Positions 5,370 to 8,850 of a stretch of DNA of 8,850 bases are shown here, piece by piece. The position numbers and the translations under genes are program-made. The stretch's first letter is position 1. Every line of letters begins with the position of its first letter. The stretch spans positions 1 to 8,850 of the forward strand of contig JAGWVO010000138.1 in the NCBI GenBank assembly GCA_018970845.1, written 5' to 3'. Below the pieces are notes generated by a model, which saw only the letters and a program-made list of their open reading frames with translations, made no database searches and was not told the origin of the DNA. This DNA comes from Planctomycetota bacterium. Lineage in GTDB: Bacteria > Planctomycetota > Planctomycetia > Gemmatales > Gemmataceae.

Positions 5370-7088
5370 ATGGGATATCCCTTCCGGTTATTCCCGGTTA
5401 CGCCGTCTGAAACCAATTGCGTGGAATCTCCGGTTTCACCGGAACATTTTGCCCAGCCGATGAAACCACCATGTCCCGCTGCGAGCCGAAATCTCGCGGA
5501 TGGTGGTGAGGCTCCCTTGATCTGCTCTTGGCTGGTTCTCGGCTTGCTGGCCTTGGGGGATGGCGACGGCGCCATCGCCGAGGTGTTGCCCGAACTGGCC
5601 ATTCCCCCGCTTCCCGAATCACGGCCGGATTGGTGGGACCGCGCGCCGCGCCCGCAGTTCTTTCCGCCACCGGGCAATTTCGTCACGCCGCCCAGGCATT
5701 CCGGTTATCACTCGGTGCGTGACTGGTTCTTGGGAATCGAGCGCGAAAGCCTGCCCAAGAACCCGTTCTCGAATTTGGCGCCCCAGCCGTTGCCGTTTTT
5801 CGAGACCAATTTCCACCTCGTCGACCCGCCCGGGGAAGACCGCTCCCTTCCGTGGCTTGACAGGCTCAAGCGCGTGCCGTGCGGCGACCATTGGCTGTTC
5901 GCGACGGGGGGAGAATACCGCTGGCGTTTTGCCAATGAAGGAAATGCCCGGCTGACCACCATCGACAACAACTACTACCTGAACCGCCTGCGGGTGTTCG
6001 GCGACCTGTGGTACGAGGACAAGTTCCGCGTCTACCTCGAGTTCATTTCCGCCGACATCGCGCACAACGACCTGCCGCCGGTTCTTCCCGACCGCGATCC
6101 GGCGGATTTCCTCAACGCCTTCGTGGAAATGAAACTGGGGGAAATCGACAATCGGGCGGTGGCGTTGCGCGCCGGCAGGCAGGAACTTCTGTTCGGATCG
6201 CAAAGGCTCATCGGCACCCTCGACTGGGCCAACACCAGGCGCACCTTCGACGGCGTGCGGAGCTATTGGCGCGGCGAGGACCACGATTTCGACCTGTTCT
6301 GGGCCCAGCCGGTGATTCCCTCGGCCACGGGGGTGGCGTCACCCAACGAGAATGTCAACCTTGCCGGTGCGTGGTGGTCGCTGAGGCCCCAAAAGGATGT
6401 GTGGGCCGACATCTACGCGCTTTACACCGGCAACGCCATGACCACCACGACGAAAGGAATACCGCAGGCGCCAGTCGGCCTGGCCACGCTCGGTTCCCGC
6501 CACGCCGGCAGGCGCGACGGCTGGCAATGGGACGCGGAGGTGATGCTGCAACTGGGCGCCATGCAGGGCAACGGCATGGTGGCTGGCGCGACCACGGTGG
6601 GCGCGGGGCGGATCTTTGCCGACCTGCCGCTTTCCCCCAGTTACTGGATCTACTACGACATGGCCACCGGCACCAGGAATCCGGGCGAGGCGCCCGCCAG
6701 CACCTTCCAGCAGCTTTTCCCGTTCAGCCACTATTACCTGGGATGGACCGACCAGGTGGGCCGCCAGAACATCCGCGACTTCAACCAGCACCTCTATGTT
6801 TACCCGGCGCCATGGCTGACCTGCTGGATCCAGTATCACCGGTTCTGGCTCTTTTCGGCGCGCGACGCGCTCTACAACGCCGCCGCGCAAGTCTCGCGCG
6901 TCTCCCCGAACGGTTCGGCGGGTTACGATGTCGGCCAGGAGGTGGACCTGGTGCTCAACTTCCACCTCGGCCCCCGCAGCGACATCCTGGCGGGGTACTG
7001 CTACCTGTTCGGCGGCGATTTCCTCAGGCTGACGGGGCCCTCGGCCAATTCCAGCCTTTCGTTCGTGCAGTACCAGTTCCGGTGGTAG
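5370..7088 (+). CDS. Alginate-export-family outer-membrane beta-barrel protein
   Basis: This 572-residue protein is probably an outer-membrane channel of the alginate_export (AlgE-like) type. The signature region RAGRQELLFGSQRLIG followed by TLDWANTRRTFDGVRSYW (268-300) is highly characteristic. The barrel starts near GGEYRWRF (180-187), with alternating aromatic and polar strands through to a C-terminal QYQFRW whose final Trp fits the outer-membrane insertion signal. A hydrophobic segment ICSWLVLGLLALG (51-63) ending in AIA at 68-70 looks like a signal peptide. It lies unusually far from the ATG at 5370, so the real start may be ATG 5460 or TTG 5517, which has GGTGGTGAGG just upstream. Residues about 75-175 form a Pro/aromatic linker like that of planctomycete homologues. 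The cargo need not be alginate: no alginate synthesis gene is in view. The DUF1549 gene follows after 96 bp. Family is confident, substrate unknown. Confidence 0.88.
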   Translation: MGYPFRLFPVTPSETNCVESPVSPEHFAQPMKPPCPAASRNLADGGEAPLICSWLVLGLLALGDGDGAIAEVLPELAIPPLPESRPDWWDRAPRPQFFPPPGNFVTPPRHSGYHSVRDWFLGIERESLPKNPFSNLAPQPLPFFETNFHLVDPPGEDRSLPWLDRLKRVPCGDHWLFATGGEYRWRFANEGNARLTTIDNNYYLNRLRVFGDLWYEDKFRVYLEFISADIAHNDLPPVLPDRDPADFLNAFVEMKLGEIDNRAVALRAGRQELLFGSQRLIGTLDWANTRRTFDGVRSYWRGEDHDFDLFWAQPVIPSATGVASPNENVNLAGAWWSLRPQKDVWADIYALYTGNAMTTTTKGIPQAPVGLATLGSRHAGRRDGWQWDAEVMLQLGAMQGNGMVAGATTVGAGRIFADLPLSPSYWIYYDMATGTRNPGEAPASTFQQLFPFSHYYLGWTDQVGRQNIRDFNQHLYVYPAPWLTCWIQYHRFWLFSARDALYNAAAQVSRVSPNGSAGYDVGQEVDLVLNFHLGPRSDILAGYCYLFGGDFLRLTGPSANSSLSFVQYQFRW

Positions 7089-7174
7089 GCCCGCCATGGG
7101 GAACTTGCGCCAGGCCGGGAAATGGATGAGAATTGCCTGACCTCACGAATGGGAATACCGGCCCCGCGTCAACC

Positions 7175-7178
7175 AGGG
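7175..7178 (+). promoter_or_regulatory. Ribosome binding site deciding the DUF1549 gene start
   Basis: AGGG lies six bases before the ATG at 7185. This supports 7185 over the in-frame upstream ATGs at 7122 and 7149, which would also push the signal peptide 12-21 residues away from the N-terminus. Confidence 0.45.
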
Positions 7179-7184
7179 CTTCTC

Positions 7185-8850
7185 ATGACCAACCAGCGTT
7201 ACCGGATGCCGCCGCTGCTAGCCATGGCCTTGGCGCACCTGTTCGCCACCGGTGCCAGCGCCGAGATCGCGGTTTTTCCCTCAACCATCGACCTCAACGG
7301 CCCTGAATCCACCGTGCAGGTGGTCGTGCTGCGCAAGGGCAAGGATTCCCGGAGCGCGGATGTGACCCGCGCGGCCCGGTTTCGCATCGAGGGAGCCGCG
7401 GCGCCCATCGCCCGGATCGACTCGACGGGCCTGGCCAGCCCAATCTCCGAAGGCACGGCCACCGTTGTGGTTGGCGAAGGTGGCGAGGAGGCGCGGGTGT
7501 CCGTGCGTGTTTCCGGCGTCGTGAAGCCCGTTCCGGTTTCATTCGCCGGCCAGGTGATTCCCGCGCTTTCCAAGGCGGGATGCAGTTCCGGCGGTTGCCA
7601 CGGCAAGGCGGAGGGGCAGAACGGGTTCAAGCTGTCGGTGTTCGGTTTCGATCCCGCGGCGGACCACCGGGCCATCGTCGCCGAGGGACGCGGCCGCCGG
7701 ATCAACCATGGCGACCCTCGCGCCAGCCTGCTGCTTCTCAAGGCCACGGCGGCCGTGGCCCACGGCGGCGGAAGGAAAGTCCGCGAGGATTCGTGGCCGT
7801 ACCGTCTTTTGGCGAGATGGATCGCCGAGGGCGCCCGCGCCGACTCCGCCGAGCCTTTTGAAACCGCGAGGCTGGTGGTTGATCCGCCGGGCCTGCGGGT
7901 TCTTCCCGGGGAGAAAAGGCAACTGCGCGTCGAGGCCGTGATGCCCGATGGCTCTCGGCGGTGCGTGACATCGGAGGCGGAGTTCGAAAGCAACGCCCCG
8001 AACATCGCGGGTGCCGATTCCCGCGGGCTCATGCTGGCCGGATCGCTTCCCGGCGAGGCCGCCATCCTCGCCCGGCACATGGGCGCCGTGGCGGTGTGCC
8101 GCGTCACGCTTCCTGGGAAGGAATCGGGCTTTCCGCGCCCCCCGGAAAGGAATTTCATCGACAAGCTCACCTGGAACCGGCTCGAGGAACTGGGAATCAG
8201 GCCCGCCGGGGAGGCCGATGACGCCGCGTTCATGCGGCGAGCCTGGCTTGACACGGCGGGCACCCTTCCGAGCGCCCGCGAGGCGCGCGCCTTCCTCGCC
8301 GACAAGGATCCCGCCAAGCGCGCAAAACTGGCCGACAGGATCCTCGCGAGCCCCGAATACGCCGACTACCAGGCGATGCTTTGGGCCGACCTTCTCAGGG
8401 TGGACCGCGACGCCCTCAAGGCGCAGGGCGCCGTGGCGATGTGGCGGTGGCTCCGCTCGGCCTTCGCGGCGAACATGCCCTACGACCGTTTCGCGCGGGA
8501 GGTCGTCTCGGCCCGGGGTTCGGTCGCCGGAGATTCGCCAGCCGGTTTCCTGAGGGTGCTCGACAAGCCCGAGGTAGTGGCCCGCTCGGTGAGCCAGTTG
8601 TTCCTCGGGGTGAGGATCGAGTGCGCCCAATGCCACCACCACCCATCCGAGAAGTGGGGACAGGACGACTACGCGGCGCTCGCCGGCTGCTTCACGGGCC
8701 TGGGGCGCAAGGTGATGCCCGACGGTTCCGAGGCGCTGTTGTCTGAGGCGGCCAATGACCTCAACCATCCGCGCACGGGAAAGCCCGTCAAGGCGCGCCC
8801 CCCGGGCGGACCGCCCCTGGAAGGCGATCCGCTACTCAGGCGCGAGGAGT
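7185..8850 (+). CDS. Secreted Ig-like/PSCyt/DUF1549 protein, partial (runs off the right edge)
   Basis: The frame is open for 555 codons to the window edge. A signal peptide spans residues 1-26 (R5 and R7, hydrophobic LLAMALAHLF, cleavage after ASA). It is followed by a bacterial Ig-like segment (about 27-112), a planctomycete cytochrome-like segment with CSSGGCH (133-139) and the typical HGGGRK and WIAEGA stretches, a second Ig-like domain (about 230-312), and DUF1549/PSCyt2 from about 323, containing a canonical haem motif CAQCH (480-484) and HHHPSEKWGQDDY. Relatives usually continue into DUF1553, presumably beyond the window. These proteins are typical of Planctomycetota and Verrucomicrobiota, are exported, and are often linked to polysaccharide or sulfatase loci; their biochemical role is not settled. 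ATG 7185 is chosen for AGGG six bases upstream and a normal signal peptide; in-frame ATGs at 7122 and 7149 would give a long leader. It may share a transcript with the barrel gene. Confidence 0.93.
   Translation, partial: MTNQRYRMPPLLAMALAHLFATGASAEIAVFPSTIDLNGPESTVQVVVLRKGKDSRSADVTRAARFRIEGAAAPIARIDSTGLASPISEGTATVVVGEGGEEARVSVRVSGVVKPVPVSFAGQVIPALSKAGCSSGGCHGKAEGQNGFKLSVFGFDPAADHRAIVAEGRGRRINHGDPRASLLLLKATAAVAHGGGRKVREDSWPYRLLARWIAEGARADSAEPFETARLVVDPPGLRVLPGEKRQLRVEAVMPDGSRRCVTSEAEFESNAPNIAGADSRGLMLAGSLPGEAAILARHMGAVAVCRVTLPGKESGFPRPPERNFIDKLTWNRLEELGIRPAGEADDAAFMRRAWLDTAGTLPSAREARAFLADKDPAKRAKLADRILASPEYADYQAMLWADLLRVDRDALKAQGAVAMWRWLRSAFAANMPYDRFAREVVSARGSVAGDSPAGFLRVLDKPEVVARSVSQLFLGVRIECAQCHHHPSEKWGQDDYAALAGCFTGLGRKVMPDGSEALLSEAANDLNHPRTGKPVKARPPGGPPLEGDPLLRREE

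Noticed and set aside
7124..7136. Sigma-54-like TGG...TTGC in front of the DUF1549 gene
   Set aside because: The GG-to-GC spacing is one base short of the strict sigma-54 requirement and the -24 element lacks the usual GC/CA bases after GG.
7199..8768. Long minus-strand frames (372 and 409 residues) opposite the DUF1549 gene
   Set aside because: The plus-strand frame carries a signal peptide, Ig-like domains and the CAQCH motif; the minus frames have no recognisable content.

Overview
The window is GC-rich chromosomal DNA: one 60-base line counted inside a gene (2401-2460) came to 68% G+C. It most likely belongs to a member of the Planctomycetota or a close PVC relative (Verrucomicrobiota, Lentisphaerota). 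The main clue is the gene running off the right edge, a secreted protein with an Ig-like domain, a planctomycete-type C-x4-CH cytochrome-like segment and a DUF1549 (PSCyt2) domain. A second clue is the alginate-export-type outer-membrane barrel, whose long Pro/aromatic N-terminal linker resembles planctomycete members of that family. The lineage call is from family recognition, not from a database search.

Layout. (1) 1-190: no supportable gene, with a terminator-like hairpin at 135-163. (2) 191-1264, minus strand: a PseG/SpsG-like nucleotide-sugar hydrolase or GT-B-fold protein standing alone. (3) 1265-1792: a divergent intergenic region holding a perfect 35-bp all-G/C palindrome and two smaller hairpins. 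(4) 1793-3391 and 3417-4796, plus strand: a two-component operon of a membrane histidine kinase and an NtrC-type sigma-54 activator whose usual GAFTGA loop reads GSFTNA. (5) 4797-5369: an AT-richer non-coding region (lines counted at 43% and 48% G+C) with a 114-bp MITE-like inverted-repeat element, short palindromes and probably the porin promoter. (6) 5370-7088: alginate-export-family barrel. (7) 7185 to beyond 8850: secreted Ig-like/PSCyt/DUF1549 protein, truncated by the window edge.

How the parts may fit together: the kinase would sense an envelope or periplasmic signal and phosphorylate the activator, which would drive sigma-54 promoters. The envelope genes directly downstream are plausible targets, but I found no convincing -24/-12 promoter in front of them, so the link rests on gene order only. 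The barrel and the DUF1549 protein are 96 bp apart and may be co-transcribed as an outer-membrane/periplasmic pair.

I did not find a defence system, CRISPR array, tRNA or rRNA gene, or intact insertion sequence. The genes belong to known families. The less-explained items are the GC palindrome, the MITE-like element, the altered GAFTGA loop and the AT-rich island.
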